Below are positions 45,440-55,231 of a stretch of 64,000 nucleotides of DNA, piece after piece; the stretch's first letter is position 1; the number at the start of each line of letters is the position of its first letter. The stretch is from Cryobacterium tepidiphilum (lineage in GTDB: Bacteria; Actinomycetota; Actinomycetes; Actinomycetales; Microbacteriaceae). The notes under the pieces were generated by a model that did no database searches, was not told where the DNA came from, and saw only the letters and a list, made by a program, of their open reading frames with translations. The stretch spans positions 1 to 64,000 of the forward strand of contig NZ_RDSR01000006.1 of NCBI RefSeq assembly GCF_003716325.1. Reading direction: 5' to 3'. The position numbers and the translations under genes were made by a program.

Positions 45440-46402
45440 ATGCGCATCAGCCTGCTCGCGATGGGCGGCACCATCTCGACGAACGCGGGGCCGCAGGGCG
45501 CCCTGCCGACCCTCGGCGCGGACCAGCTCGCCGGCGGCGTCGCCCACGACGGCGGGAACCTCGAGATCAGCTCGCGTGACGTGCTGAAGGTATCCAGTCG
45601 CGCGGTCACCCTGCAGAACATGTGGGACCTGGCAACGGCCGTGCGCGAGGAGATCGAAGGCGGAGCGCAGGGCGTGGTCGTCACCCACGGCACCGACACC
45701 CTCGAGGAGACCGTCTACGCCCTCGCCCTCCTCCTCGACACCCCGGTGCCGGTCGTCGTGACCGGTGCCATGCGCGTTCCCGGTTCTCCCGGTGCCGACG
45801 GGCCGGCGAATCTGGCCGGCGCGATCGCGGTCGCACGCAACCCGGAGTTCGCGGCCTACGGCCCCGTCGCCGTCTTCCAGGACGAGATCCACCTCGCCCG
45901 GTGGGTGACCAAGACGCACAGCGCGCGGGTCGCCGCCTTCACGTCGCCCGCGACCGGTCCCGTCGGCCATGTGGTCGAGGATCGCGCGGTGCCGTTCGTC
46001 GGTCCGCCCCCTGCCGGCGAGCGGCTGAGCCGCATCGCCGCGCCCGACAAGCGCGTCGAGCTGCTCTGGGGAGTCGCGGGTGCGGACGGCATGGTCGTCG
46101 ATGCGATCACCGATCGCATCGACGGACTCGTGGTCGCAGGCACGGGCGGCGGCCACGTCGCCCCGCCCCTGGCCGAGTCGCTCGTCCGGGCGGCCGACGG
46201 TGGCCTGCCGGTCGTGCTGGCCAGCCGGTGCGCGGACCCACAGGTGCTCGACCACACCTACGGCGGTGTCGGCTCCGAGGTGCACCTGCTCGCCGCCGGG
46301 CTGCACAGTGCAGGCACGTTGTCGGCGGTCAAGGCCAGGCTCCGGCTGGCGTTCGGTCTGGCCGCGGGAATTCCCGCCGCCGAGTTGTTTTCGAGAGGGT
46401 GA
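45440..46402 (+). CDS. Asparaginase-like amidohydrolase
   Basis: A 320-residue member of the bacterial L-asparaginase/glutaminase fold. It has the first threonine motif GGTIS (Thr11) and the second HGTDTLEE (Thr85-Asp86). It lacks a signal peptide, so it is cytosolic. The substrate might be asparagine or another amide produced in the pathway. The ATG at 45440 is preceded by GAGGTGA. A GTG at 45431 overlapping the previous stop is an alternative. Confidence 0.85.
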   Translation: MRISLLAMGGTISTNAGPQGALPTLGADQLAGGVAHDGGNLEISSRDVLKVSSRAVTLQNMWDLATAVREEIEGGAQGVVVTHGTDTLEETVYALALLLDTPVPVVVTGAMRVPGSPGADGPANLAGAIAVARNPEFAAYGPVAVFQDEIHLARWVTKTHSARVAAFTSPATGPVGHVVEDRAVPFVGPPPAGERLSRIAAPDKRVELLWGVAGADGMVVDAITDRIDGLVVAGTGGGHVAPPLAESLVRAADGGLPVVLASRCADPQVLDHTYGGVGSEVHLLAAGLHSAGTLSAVKARLRLAFGLAAGIPAAELFSRG

Positions 46403-46406
46403 ACAC

Positions 46407-47018
46407 ATGGCCGATCCAGCCAACGAGGTGTCGGTGAGCAAGGAACTCAAGTTCTACGACGAGAACCGGGTGCGGCTGAGCGACGTCGAGACGCTCGCCG
46501 AACTGCAGCAGGACATCCTCCGTGCCTCCTTCCAACGCGGTGCCGTACAGCTCGAGAGCGGCGTCGAGCAGCCCTATTTCTTCGAGAAGTACCTCATGGT
46601 CGCCCGGCCGACGATCCTGCGGCGCATCGCGCGATTCCTCGCGGCCCGCATTCCGGCCGGCACCGACCGGGTGGCCGCGCCGACGCTCGGCGCCGTCGCG
46701 ATCGGCACCGCCGTGTCGCTCGAGAGTGGGTTGCCGCTCGCCATCGTGCGCAGCGGACAGGGCGACAAACGGCGCGGCCGAGCGGTCGAGGGCGGACTGC
46801 ATCCGGGTGAGATCGTCGTCCTGATCGAAGACGTCGTCGTCACGGGACAACGCGCCCTGCGTGCCGTCGAGGAGCTCCGCGCCGCCGGCGTGGAGGTGGG
46901 CCTCGTCGTCAGCGTCGTCGACTGCGACCGTGGCGCCGCAGCCGAGTTCGCCAAGGCGGGCCTCGACTACGATCCGCTGTTCCGCTCATCAGTGCTGCTA
47001 CCAGAGGGAGTCTCATGA
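46407..47018 (+). CDS. pyrE: Orotate phosphoribosyltransferase-like protein, diverged loop
   Basis: A 203-residue type I phosphoribosyltransferase with orotate-type N-terminal features (SGVEQPYFFEKYL) and the PRPP motif LIEDVVVTG (139-147). The flexible catalytic loop, usually VRKxxKxHG in orotate enzymes, reads VRSGQGDKRRG. The first arginine is kept, but a lysine and the histidine are replaced. It might salvage orotate to OMP, have altered kinetics, or act as a regulatory PRTase. It is the only nucleotide-forming enzyme in the cluster. ATGA overlap with the next gene. Confidence 0.8.
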   Translation: MADPANEVSVSKELKFYDENRVRLSDVETLAELQQDILRASFQRGAVQLESGVEQPYFFEKYLMVARPTILRRIARFLAARIPAGTDRVAAPTLGAVAIGTAVSLESGLPLAIVRSGQGDKRRGRAVEGGLHPGEIVVLIEDVVVTGQRALRAVEELRAAGVEVGLVVSVVDCDRGAAAEFAKAGLDYDPLFRSSVLLPEGVS

Positions 47019-48253
47019 CCCGCGCCGATGCCGGCCGAATCGCCGCCCACCTGGAGGAACTGTCGCGGATCGGCGACGACCCACGCGGCGGCTTCTCGCG
47101 GCTGGTCTACACCGAGCCCGAACGACGGGCGCACGCCGCATTCCGAGGCTGGCTCGACGGATACGGGCTGCAGACCTCGACCGACTCGGTGGGGAACTCG
47201 TTCGGGGTGCTGCCCGGAAGTGAGGACCTGCCGTACCTGATGAGCGGCTCGCACCTCGACTCCGTCTACCAGGGCGGCAACTTCGACGGCGCAGCCGGCG
47301 TCGTCGCCGCCGTCGAGATCGCCCGCATCCTCGCCGAGGACGGGGGCCTGCGGCATCCGTTCCGGGTCGTCGCGTTCGCCGGCGAGGAGGGGGCCCGCTT
47401 CGGCGCCCCGTGCATCGGCAGCCGGCTGATGACAGGCGCGTTCTCCGAGGACACGCTCAGGCAACTGACCGACAGGGACGACGTAACGGCGTGGGATGCC
47501 GCCCGCAGCGTCGGCCTGAAACCGGAGGCCACGCACCTAGCCCGGTGGGACCCGGCCGCCGTGGCCTGCTTCGTTGAGATCCATATCGAGCAGGGTCGCG
47601 TTCTCGAGGCCAGGGACCGCCAGCTCGGTGTGGTGCACACGATCGGCGGCAGCACGCGCGTCGAGCTGACCTTCGAGGGGCGCGCGGACCATTCCGGCGC
47701 GACCCCCATGTGGCTGCGGCGCGACGCGCTCGCCGCGGCCGGCGAGTTCATCGGCGCGGTCGAGCGCCGGGCGCAGCGCCACGCGACGACCGTCGCCACC
47801 GTCGGCACCCTCGAGGTGCAGCCGGGGTCGCTCACGACGGTGCCCGGCCGCGTCGTGCTCGGCCTCGACGTGCGCGACATCGACTCCGAGCGTCAACGCG
47901 AGCTGACCGAGACCCTCCTCGACGACGCGCTGCGGATCGCGTCGGGCCGGGAAATCCAGGTGACCGCCCGGCAGCTGTCGGACCAATCGCCCGTCGTGCT
48001 GCACGGCAGCGTGCAGAACGTCCTCGCGGCCGCGGCGACACGGCAGGAACTCTCGTTCATCAGCATGGCGAGCGGGGCCAGCCACGACTCGGCCCACATC
48101 GCCAAGCAGGTGCCCACGGGGATGGTGTTCGTGCCGTGCCGGGAGGGGATCAGCCACGCCCCCGAGGAGCACGCCGAGCCCGAACACCTCGCTCAGGCGG
48201 TGGACGTCGTCGTCGACGCGTTCCGCGCCATCGACGCGGGCGCGTCGGTCTGA
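47015..48253 (+). CDS. M20 family N-carbamoyl-L-amino acid hydrolase
   Basis: A 412-residue zinc-dependent amidase of the hydantoinase/carbamoylase group. Ligands and catalytic residues are His80 (GSHLDS), Asp91, the Glu pair in AGEEGARFG, His190 (VEIHIEQG), His226 (GRADHSGATPM) and a C-terminal His in GISHAPEE. The family includes ureidosuccinase, beta-ureidopropionase and allantoate amidohydrolase. Next to a dihydroorotase-like enzyme, N-carbamoyl-L-aspartate is the likely substrate, giving aspartate, CO2 and ammonia. Confidence 0.88.
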   Translation: MTRADAGRIAAHLEELSRIGDDPRGGFSRLVYTEPERRAHAAFRGWLDGYGLQTSTDSVGNSFGVLPGSEDLPYLMSGSHLDSVYQGGNFDGAAGVVAAVEIARILAEDGGLRHPFRVVAFAGEEGARFGAPCIGSRLMTGAFSEDTLRQLTDRDDVTAWDAARSVGLKPEATHLARWDPAAVACFVEIHIEQGRVLEARDRQLGVVHTIGGSTRVELTFEGRADHSGATPMWLRRDALAAAGEFIGAVERRAQRHATTVATVGTLEVQPGSLTTVPGRVVLGLDVRDIDSERQRELTETLLDDALRIASGREIQVTARQLSDQSPVVLHGSVQNVLAAAATRQELSFISMASGASHDSAHIAKQVPTGMVFVPCREGISHAPEEHAEPEHLAQAVDVVVDAFRAIDAGASV

Positions 48254-48262
48254 GGTGGCACG

Positions 48263-49213
48263 GTGACCGTCTACCTCGACGACGAATTCGTCGGCACACA
48301 CCTCACCACGGCGGACGCTTTCGACTGCGTCGAACGCTCGTTCCGGCTCCTGGCCGACGGCTCGGCGACGAACGCTCCCCGTCGCCGGTCCCAATCCGGC
48401 ACGGCGATCCTGAACGTGATGTGGGCCCTCGCCCCGACCGAGGGCGTGATGGGCGTGAAGTCCTATCCGGTCGTGCGCACCGACGTCACCCAGGGCGCCG
48501 TGCTGACCCTGCTGCTGTACTCGATGGAGACCGGAGAGCTCCTGTCGATGATGAAGGCGGACCGGCTCGGCCAGATCCGCACCGGCGCGGCGACGGCCGT
48601 CGCCACGGTCGCGATGGCAAGGCCCGAGTCGGAGGCCCTGACGATCTTCGGCACCGGCTACCAGGCCGAGAGCCAGGTGCGCTCGCTCGTAGGCGCCATG
48701 CCGCACCTTCGAACGGTGCGGGTCGTCGGGCGGAGCGTGGCGAAGCGCGACGCGTTCATCGAGAGGATGAGCGCCGAGCTCGACCTGGAGGTCGTCGCGG
48801 GCGAGCCGGAGGCCGCGGCATCCGTTGCCGACATCATCGTCACCGCGACCGGTTCGTCTGAGCCGGTGCTGCACGGCGCCTGGCTGCGCCCCGGCACCCA
48901 TGTGAACGCGGTGGGCTCGAACGTGCTCACCAAGCGCGAGATCGACCGGGACGTGCTCGAGCGCGCCTCGCTCATCCTCGTCGACGACCGGGAGGTCGCC
49001 CGCGCGGACTGCGGCGACTTCGCCGCCAACGACTGGGACGTCGACTCGGCCGGGACGGTCGGCCAGCTGCTGACCGGGCGGATCCCCGGTCGCGGCTCGG
49101 CGGAGGACATCACGGTGTTCGAGTCGCAGGGGCTCGCCCTGCAGGACGTCGTCTGCGGGGCGCTGCTGATGTCGCGGGCGCGCGAGCGGGGGCTGGGCCT
49201 GCCGATCATCTGA
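48263..49213 (+). CDS. Ornithine cyclodeaminase/mu-crystallin family protein
   Basis: A 316-residue NAD(P)-dependent enzyme with the substrate-binding Lys66 (GVKSYP) and the dinucleotide loop GTGYQAESQ (130-138). The position of the catalytic aspartate of true ornithine cyclodeaminase (in AVGGDCPG) reads AVGSNVLTKREID here. It is therefore more like the alanine dehydrogenase or ketimine reductase branch than a cyclodeaminase. Its role in the cluster is unknown. It is the last gene of the run. Confidence 0.84.
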   Translation: MTVYLDDEFVGTHLTTADAFDCVERSFRLLADGSATNAPRRRSQSGTAILNVMWALAPTEGVMGVKSYPVVRTDVTQGAVLTLLLYSMETGELLSMMKADRLGQIRTGAATAVATVAMARPESEALTIFGTGYQAESQVRSLVGAMPHLRTVRVVGRSVAKRDAFIERMSAELDLEVVAGEPEAAASVADIIVTATGSSEPVLHGAWLRPGTHVNAVGSNVLTKREIDRDVLERASLILVDDREVARADCGDFAANDWDVDSAGTVGQLLTGRIPGRGSAEDITVFESQGLALQDVVCGALLMSRARERGLGLPII

Positions 49214-49279
49214 ACGCATGCGCCGCGCCCGGCGCGCCTCCGCCGCCCCGAACCCCAGCAGGCTCACCCCGCATCGTGC

Positions 49280-49285
49280 TACGAT
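49280..49285 (+). promoter_or_regulatory. Possible -10 box (TACGAT) of the second binding-protein gene
   Basis: TACGAT in the 154-base gap after the cluster. It would give a leader of about 75 bases containing the phased CGGATC repeats. Confidence 0.35.
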
Positions 49286-49324
49286 CCTGCGCGTCGCTAT
49301 GACCCGGGCGGCACGGCTCTCTCC

Positions 49325-49360
49325 CGGATCGCGGCGGATCGAAGCGGATCCCAGCGGAAG
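49325..49360 (+). repeat. Four CGGATC-type repeats at exact 10-bp spacing
   Basis: CGGATC starts at 49325, 49335 and 49345, and CGGAAG starts at 49355. The exact one-helical-turn period just before the ribosome binding site and ATG (49368) suggests a protein-binding array or slipped-strand origin. The last unit overlaps the GGAAGGGG ribosome binding site. Confidence 0.6.
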
Positions 49361-49367
49361 GGGCGCC

Positions 49368-50648
49368 ATGAGGGGGCACAGCAGGGGGCCCGTGAGCGGG
49401 CGCTCCCGGCCCGTGTGCGGCGTGCTGCTGGTCGTGGCGCTGGCTGCGGGGCTCAGCGGATGCTCCCGCGGTGACGCCGCAACGGCCCCGGTCACGTCTC
49501 CGGCCCCCGGCGACCTCCTGCTGAACATCGGCACCATCCTTCCCGAGACCGGGACGCTCGCCGCCCTCGGGCCCCCACAGGTCGCGGGCGTCGACCTCGC
49601 CGTGCAGGACATCAACAACGCCGCCGCTGGCCTGTTCACCACAGTGGAGCACACCGACTCCGGGGACGCGGGCGACGGGGTCGCCGCCGAATCGGCCAGC
49701 GCCCTGATCGCCGACCACGTCTCCGCCGTCATCGGCGCGGTCTCGAACGACGTGTCCCGGGCGATCGTCGAACCGCTCGCCGCCGCCGGAGTCGTGCAGG
49801 TCTCGGCGTCGAACACGGCCACGGACTTCTCCACCGTCCCCGACCACGGCTACTACTGGCGCACCGCTCCGTCCAACCTGCTACAGGGCCGCGCGCTCGC
49901 CAACCAGATCGCAGCCGACGGGGGCACACGCGTATCGATCCTGTACATGAAGGGCGAGTACGGGCTCCTCCTCGACTCGGCCATCACGACGGGCCTTCGG
50001 GCCCGCGGCGTGGACGTGGTCGGCGAACAGGCGTTCAAACCGGGAGTGAAAGACGTCACCGAACTGGTGCGCGCCGCCCTGGCGCCGAAGCCCGACGCGC
50101 TCGTCGTGGTGTCGTTCACCGAGATCGAGCCGATCGCGAAGCAACTGGCCGCGTCAGGCTTCGACTTCAACACCCTCTACGGGGTGGATGGGAACTACGG
50201 GGTGGTCGACAAGCACGAACACGACGTCGACATCGCCGGCGCCCGGTTCACCTACCCGGGCGTCATCCCCGACGAGACGTTCCAGGCGCGGCTGCAGGAC
50301 CTGGCCGCCTCGCAGGGATCAACCGAGCTGACGATCTTCAGCTACGCGGCCGAAGCATACGATGCGACCACGCTCGTAGCGCTCGCCGCCCTGCAGGGTG
50401 GCGCCACCGATGGCACCACCATCCGCGACAACCTCCGCGGCGTCTCGCAAGGCGGCACCGCCTGCACCGGCTTCGCCTCGTGTGCCGCCCTCGTGAAAGA
50501 CGGCGCGGACATCGACTACCAGGGCGTTTCCGGCCCCGTGGACTTCGACGCCAACGGCGACATCACGGCCGGGCGCCTCCCGGTCTACCGGTACGCAACC
50601 GGCAATCTCGCGCAGTTTCTCGACGAGGTGGCCGCGACCACCCGCTGA
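49368..50648 (+). CDS. Second branched-chain-type substrate-binding lipoprotein
   Basis: A 426-residue solute-binding lipoprotein with a signal peptide ending in LSGC (lipidated Cys32) and a type I binding fold ([18 protein letters not shown], then [11 protein letters not shown]). It resembles the LivK-type protein at 38059 but is clearly different and has no permease genes of its own. It may widen the specificity of the upstream importer or act as a sensor. The ATG was chosen from GGAAGGGG and the signal peptide. Confidence 0.85.
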   Translation: MRGHSRGPVSGRSRPVCGVLLVVALAAGLSGCSRGDAATAPVTSPAPGDLLLNIGTILPETGTLAALGPPQVAGVDLAVQDINNAAAGLFTTVEHTDSGDAGDGVAAESASALIADHVSAVIGAVSNDVSRAIVEPLAAAGVVQVSASNTATDFSTVPDHGYYWRTAPSNLLQGRALANQIAADGGTRVSILYMKGEYGLLLDSAITTGLRARGVDVVGEQAFKPGVKDVTELVRAALAPKPDALVVVSFTEIEPIAKQLAASGFDFNTLYGVDGNYGVVDKHEHDVDIAGARFTYPGVIPDETFQARLQDLAASQGSTELTIFSYAAEAYDATTLVALAALQGGATDGTTIRDNLRGVSQGGTACTGFASCAALVKDGADIDYQGVSGPVDFDANGDITAGRLPVYRYATGNLAQFLDEVAATTR

Positions 50649-50649
50649 G

Positions 50650-50880
50650 TCACTCGCCCCGGCCGGTCTTCTTCTGCAGGCGATCGATCTCCTCCGACGC
50701 CTGCGCCTTCGTGAGGTCGGCGGAGATCTCCTCCCCGGCCTCGCGCGCGAGGGTGTCGAGGTAGCTTCGCTGGGCGCCCGTCATCGGCTCATCGCCGGTC
50801 GTCCACTGCTCGGGGTCCTTCGACGCGCTGTTGTCGGGGTCGTCGCCCCGGGAACCCAGTGTTTCTGTGCCGTCAGCCAT
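50650..50880 (-). CDS. DUF3072 family protein
   Basis: A 76-residue hydrophilic protein with the DUF3072 pattern: DPEQWTTGDEPMTGAQ, then YLDTLAREAGE and a final ASEEIDRLQKKTG helix. The family is common in Actinobacteria and has no known function. The stop lies one base from the end of the convergent lipoprotein gene. Confidence 0.85.
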   Translation of the reverse strand: MADGTETLGSRGDDPDNSASKDPEQWTTGDEPMTGAQRSYLDTLAREAGEEISADLTKAQASEEIDRLQKKTGRGE

Positions 50881-51028
50881 GCCTTCACGCTACGCGCGGT
50901 GCGCGGTCGACGAAAGGCCGCCGATCGGGGCGCGGCCCGTGGGAATGAGGCACAGGTTCGATCGCTTAACATTGGGTATCCCAGCGATTTTCCTCGCACC
51001 GCGATCTTGAGCGCCGGCCGGCGCATGA

Positions 51029-52540
<1,512 letters not shown>

Positions 52541-52575
52541 CCCCCACCCCGCTGCCCCCTGGCCCCTACCCCCTA

Positions 52576-52639
52576 CCGCGGGTGCGGAGTTTCTGCCGCG
52601 TGCTGCGCGGTTGAGGCGACGAAAAGCGCGCACTCGCGG
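52576..52639. repeat. Imperfect inverted repeat between convergent guaB and patB
   Basis: CCGCGGGTGCG...TTT (52576-52592) faces AAA...CGCACTCGCGG (52623-52639), about 13 of 17 bases pairing plus a G-T pair. It could act as a bidirectional terminator. Confidence 0.45.
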
Positions 52640-52648
52640 GCGGAGGCG

Positions 52649-53815
52649 TCAGCGGGCGGCGGCGAGGCGGGTGACCGCCTCGGTGAGCACCTCGGGCGAG
52701 CAGCCGAAGTTGAGGCGGGCGAAGCCGCGGCCGACGCTGCCGAAGGCGGGACCGGGACTCAAGGCGACCTTTGCACGCGCCTCGGCCACAACGGACGGGT
52801 CGTCGCCCCAGCCCAGGGCCCGGAGGTCGAGCCAGGCCAGGTAGCTCGCGTGCGGTTGCGCGTAGCCCACGTCGGGGAGCCGATCCCGCAGCAGCTCGGA
52901 AAGGAACGCCCGGTTGCGCTGCAGCGCGGCGACGACCTCGTCGAGCCATGGCGCGCCCTGCTCGTACGCGGCGATGTTCGCGATGAGGCCGAACTGGCTG
53001 CTGCGGAGGGCGACCTCCTCCGGCAGTGTCGTGATGCGCTCGCGCATCCGCTCGGACGCCGTGACCATGAGCGCGCACTTGAGCCCGGCGAGGTTCCAGC
53101 CCTTGCTCGCCGAGGTGACGCAGATGCCGCGCTCCGCCGCCCCGGGAACCGACAGGTAGGGCGTGAAGTGCCCGTCGCTGTGGGTGAGCGGCGCGTGCAC
53201 CTCGTCGCTCACGACTGTCACGTCGTAGCGGGCGGCGAGCTCGACGACGGCCGTGAGGTCTTCCGCGCTGTGCGGATGCCCGAGCGGGTTGTGCGGGTTG
53301 CAGAGCAGGTAGGCGCGTGCCCCGGCGGCGAACGCGGCCTCCAGCCCGGGCAGGTCGAGCGACCAGCCACCGGCATCCGTTGTGTGCCCGGTGGTTTCTG
53401 AGCGGACAAGGGGCACCTCGACGACGACGCCGCCGGCCTCGGGAACCAGGTCGAAGAACGGCGGGTAGATGGGCGGATTGATCACGACGCCGTCGCCGGG
53501 GGAGATGACCTGCCGCAGGCTCTCGACGATCGCCACGCTTACATCCGTGGTGCTTGCCACCTGGCCCGGATCGACGCTCCAGCCCCACCGCGCCGACGCG
53601 AAGGCCGCGAACGCCTCGCCGAGGCGCCGGGACGGGAAGGCGTAGCCGGTGTCGGAGCGGTCGATCGCGTCATGCAGGGCGCGCGCGATCGGCTCGGCGA
53701 GCGGGAAGTCGAGCTCGGCGATGAACAACGGCAGGACGTCGTCGGGGTAGGCGCGCCACTTGATGCTGGTGCGGGTGCGGAGACGGTCGAGCGGCTGCGT
53801 GTCCATGCCTTTCAT
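52649..53815 (-). CDS. MalY/PatB family PLP-dependent C-S lyase or aminotransferase
   Basis: A 388-residue fold type I PLP enzyme. The PLP lysine lies in TSASKGWNLAGLKCA, and the PLP-binding aspartate in VTVVSDEVHAPL. The sequence, with NPPIYPPFF and CNPHNPLGHP, matches the MalY/PatB group of cystathionine beta-lyase-like enzymes. Exact substrate is unclear. A second ATG three codons in is an alternative start. It is convergent with guaB. Confidence 0.88.
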   Translation of the reverse strand: MKGMDTQPLDRLRTRTSIKWRAYPDDVLPLFIAELDFPLAEPIARALHDAIDRSDTGYAFPSRRLGEAFAAFASARWGWSVDPGQVASTTDVSVAIVESLRQVISPGDGVVINPPIYPPFFDLVPEAGGVVVEVPLVRSETTGHTTDAGGWSLDLPGLEAAFAAGARAYLLCNPHNPLGHPHSAEDLTAVVELAARYDVTVVSDEVHAPLTHSDGHFTPYLSVPGAAERGICVTSASKGWNLAGLKCALMVTASERMRERITTLPEEVALRSSQFGLIANIAAYEQGAPWLDEVVAALQRNRAFLSELLRDRLPDVGYAQPHASYLAWLDLRALGWGDDPSVVAEARAKVALSPGPAFGSVGRGFARLNFGCSPEVLTEAVTRLAAAR

Positions 53816-54055
53816 CGTGCCGCATCCGCCGCGGCGGGTCGAGTGCCCCCGCCCCGGCGCCCGATCGCCCCAGGCCCTGCTCCGAATTCAGCGCCGCTCG
53901 GCGTGTCGGCGGGGGCAGTGCCGCGGGTGGGGCAGCGACACACTCCGTTCCTGAATAACGCTCGGGTGCCAGGGGGGAAGGTGGCGAACGGATGCCGCTG
54001 ACGGGCTAGGAGAGGGAGGCGGAGGGCGCGCTGAAGGGGCGTCGGCGCCTGCACC

Positions 54056-54061
54056 TAGACT
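54056..54061 (+). promoter_or_regulatory. -10 box (TAGACT) of leaderless guaB3
   Basis: TAGACT is followed by seven bases and the ATG at 54069. It supports this ATG over the in-frame GTG at 54063. Confidence 0.6.
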
Positions 54062-54068
54062 GGTGGGC

Positions 54069-55187
54069 ATGGAGATTGAGATCGGCCGCTCCAAGCGCGC
54101 CCGCCGCGTGTACGCCTTCGACGACATCGCGATCGTCCCCAGCCGTCGCACCCGGGACCCGGAGGACGTGTCGGTCTCCTGGACCATCGACGCCTACCAG
54201 TTCGAGGTCCCGTTCCTCGCCGCACCCATGGACTCGGTCGTCTCGCCGACGACAGCCATCATGATGGGCAAGCTCGGCGGGCTCGGGGTGCTCGACCTCG
54301 AAGGCCTGTGGACGCGCTACGAGAACCCGGAGCCGCAGCTCGCCGAGATCCGCGGGCTGCCCGACGCCCAGGCGACGGCCCGCATGCAAGAGCTCTACGC
54401 CGCCCCGATCCAGCCCGAGCTCGTCACCGCGCGCCTGGCCGAGATCCGCGCCGCCGGCGTCACCGTCGCCGGCGCGCTGTCGCCGCAGCGCACCCAGGAG
54501 CTCTACGAGACGGTCGTCGCGGCCGGCGTCGACCTGTTCGTCATCCGCGGCACCACCGTGTCGGCCGAGCACGTCTCCAAGAACCAGGAGCCGCTGAACC
54601 TCAAGAAGTTCATCTACGAGCTCGACGTTCCGGTGATCGTCGGCGGCGCGGCCACGTACACCGCCGCCCTGCACCTCATGCGCACCGGCGCGGCCGGCGT
54701 GCTCGTGGGCTTCGGCGGCGGCGCCGCGTCGACGACCCGCAAGTCGCTCGGCATCCACGCCCCCATGGCCACCGCGGTGGCGGATGTCGCGGGCGCGCGC
54801 CGGGACTACATGGACGAGTCCGGCGGTCGGTACGTGCATGTCATCGCCGACGGCGGCCTCGGCAGCTCCGGCGACATCGTGAAGGCGATCGCCTGCGGCG
54901 CCGACGCCGTGATGCTCGGCACGACGCTGGCCCGCGCAACGGATGCCCCGGGCGGCGGGTACCACTGGGGTGCCGAGGCGCACCACTCGCAGCTGCCGCG
55001 CGGCGCGCGCGTCGAGGTCGGCAGCGTCGCCCCGCTTGAGGAGATCCTCTACGGCCCGTCCCCGGTCGCCGACGGGACCGCCAACCTGGTCGGCGCCCTC
55101 CGCCGGTCGATGGCGACCACCGGCTACTCGGATCTGAAGGAATTCCAGCGGGTGGAAGTGGTTGTTGCGCCGTACCGGACCAACTAG
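54069..55187 (+). CDS. guaB3: GuaB3 family IMP dehydrogenase-related protein
   Basis: A 372-residue IMPDH/GMP reductase-fold protein without CBS domains. The loop that carries the catalytic cysteine in IMPDH (GPGSICTTR) reads GGGAASTTR, with Ser221 at the cysteine position, so standard IMPDH chemistry is unlikely. The segment YTAALHLMRTGAAGVLVG and the ending AMATAV-like region are typical of actinobacterial GuaB3. Function in Actinobacteria is, to my knowledge, unsettled. It follows guaB and patB and precedes glpD. Confidence 0.87.
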   Translation: MEIEIGRSKRARRVYAFDDIAIVPSRRTRDPEDVSVSWTIDAYQFEVPFLAAPMDSVVSPTTAIMMGKLGGLGVLDLEGLWTRYENPEPQLAEIRGLPDAQATARMQELYAAPIQPELVTARLAEIRAAGVTVAGALSPQRTQELYETVVAAGVDLFVIRGTTVSAEHVSKNQEPLNLKKFIYELDVPVIVGGAATYTAALHLMRTGAAGVLVGFGGGAASTTRKSLGIHAPMATAVADVAGARRDYMDESGGRYVHVIADGGLGSSGDIVKAIACGADAVMLGTTLARATDAPGGGYHWGAEAHHSQLPRGARVEVGSVAPLEEILYGPSPVADGTANLVGALRRSMATTGYSDLKEFQRVEVVVAPYRTN

Positions 55188-55231
55188 TTAGCTTCATATC
55201 AGGACATCACATCCTCGAGATGGGAGTGGGC

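Noticed and set aside
42680-48253. The cluster as an allantoin degradation operon
   Set aside because: The amidohydrolase has the dihydroorotase-type Arg rather than the allantoinase Asn, and PyrD/PyrK/PyrE have no place in allantoin breakdown. The M20 enzyme alone would be compatible, so this stays a weaker alternative.
34468-49213. The cluster as a de novo pyrimidine operon
   Set aside because: No aspartate transcarbamylase, carbamoyl-phosphate synthase or OMP decarboxylase genes are present, and an importer, a carbamoylase and two catabolic-type regulators are. It is not fully excluded without the rest of the genome.
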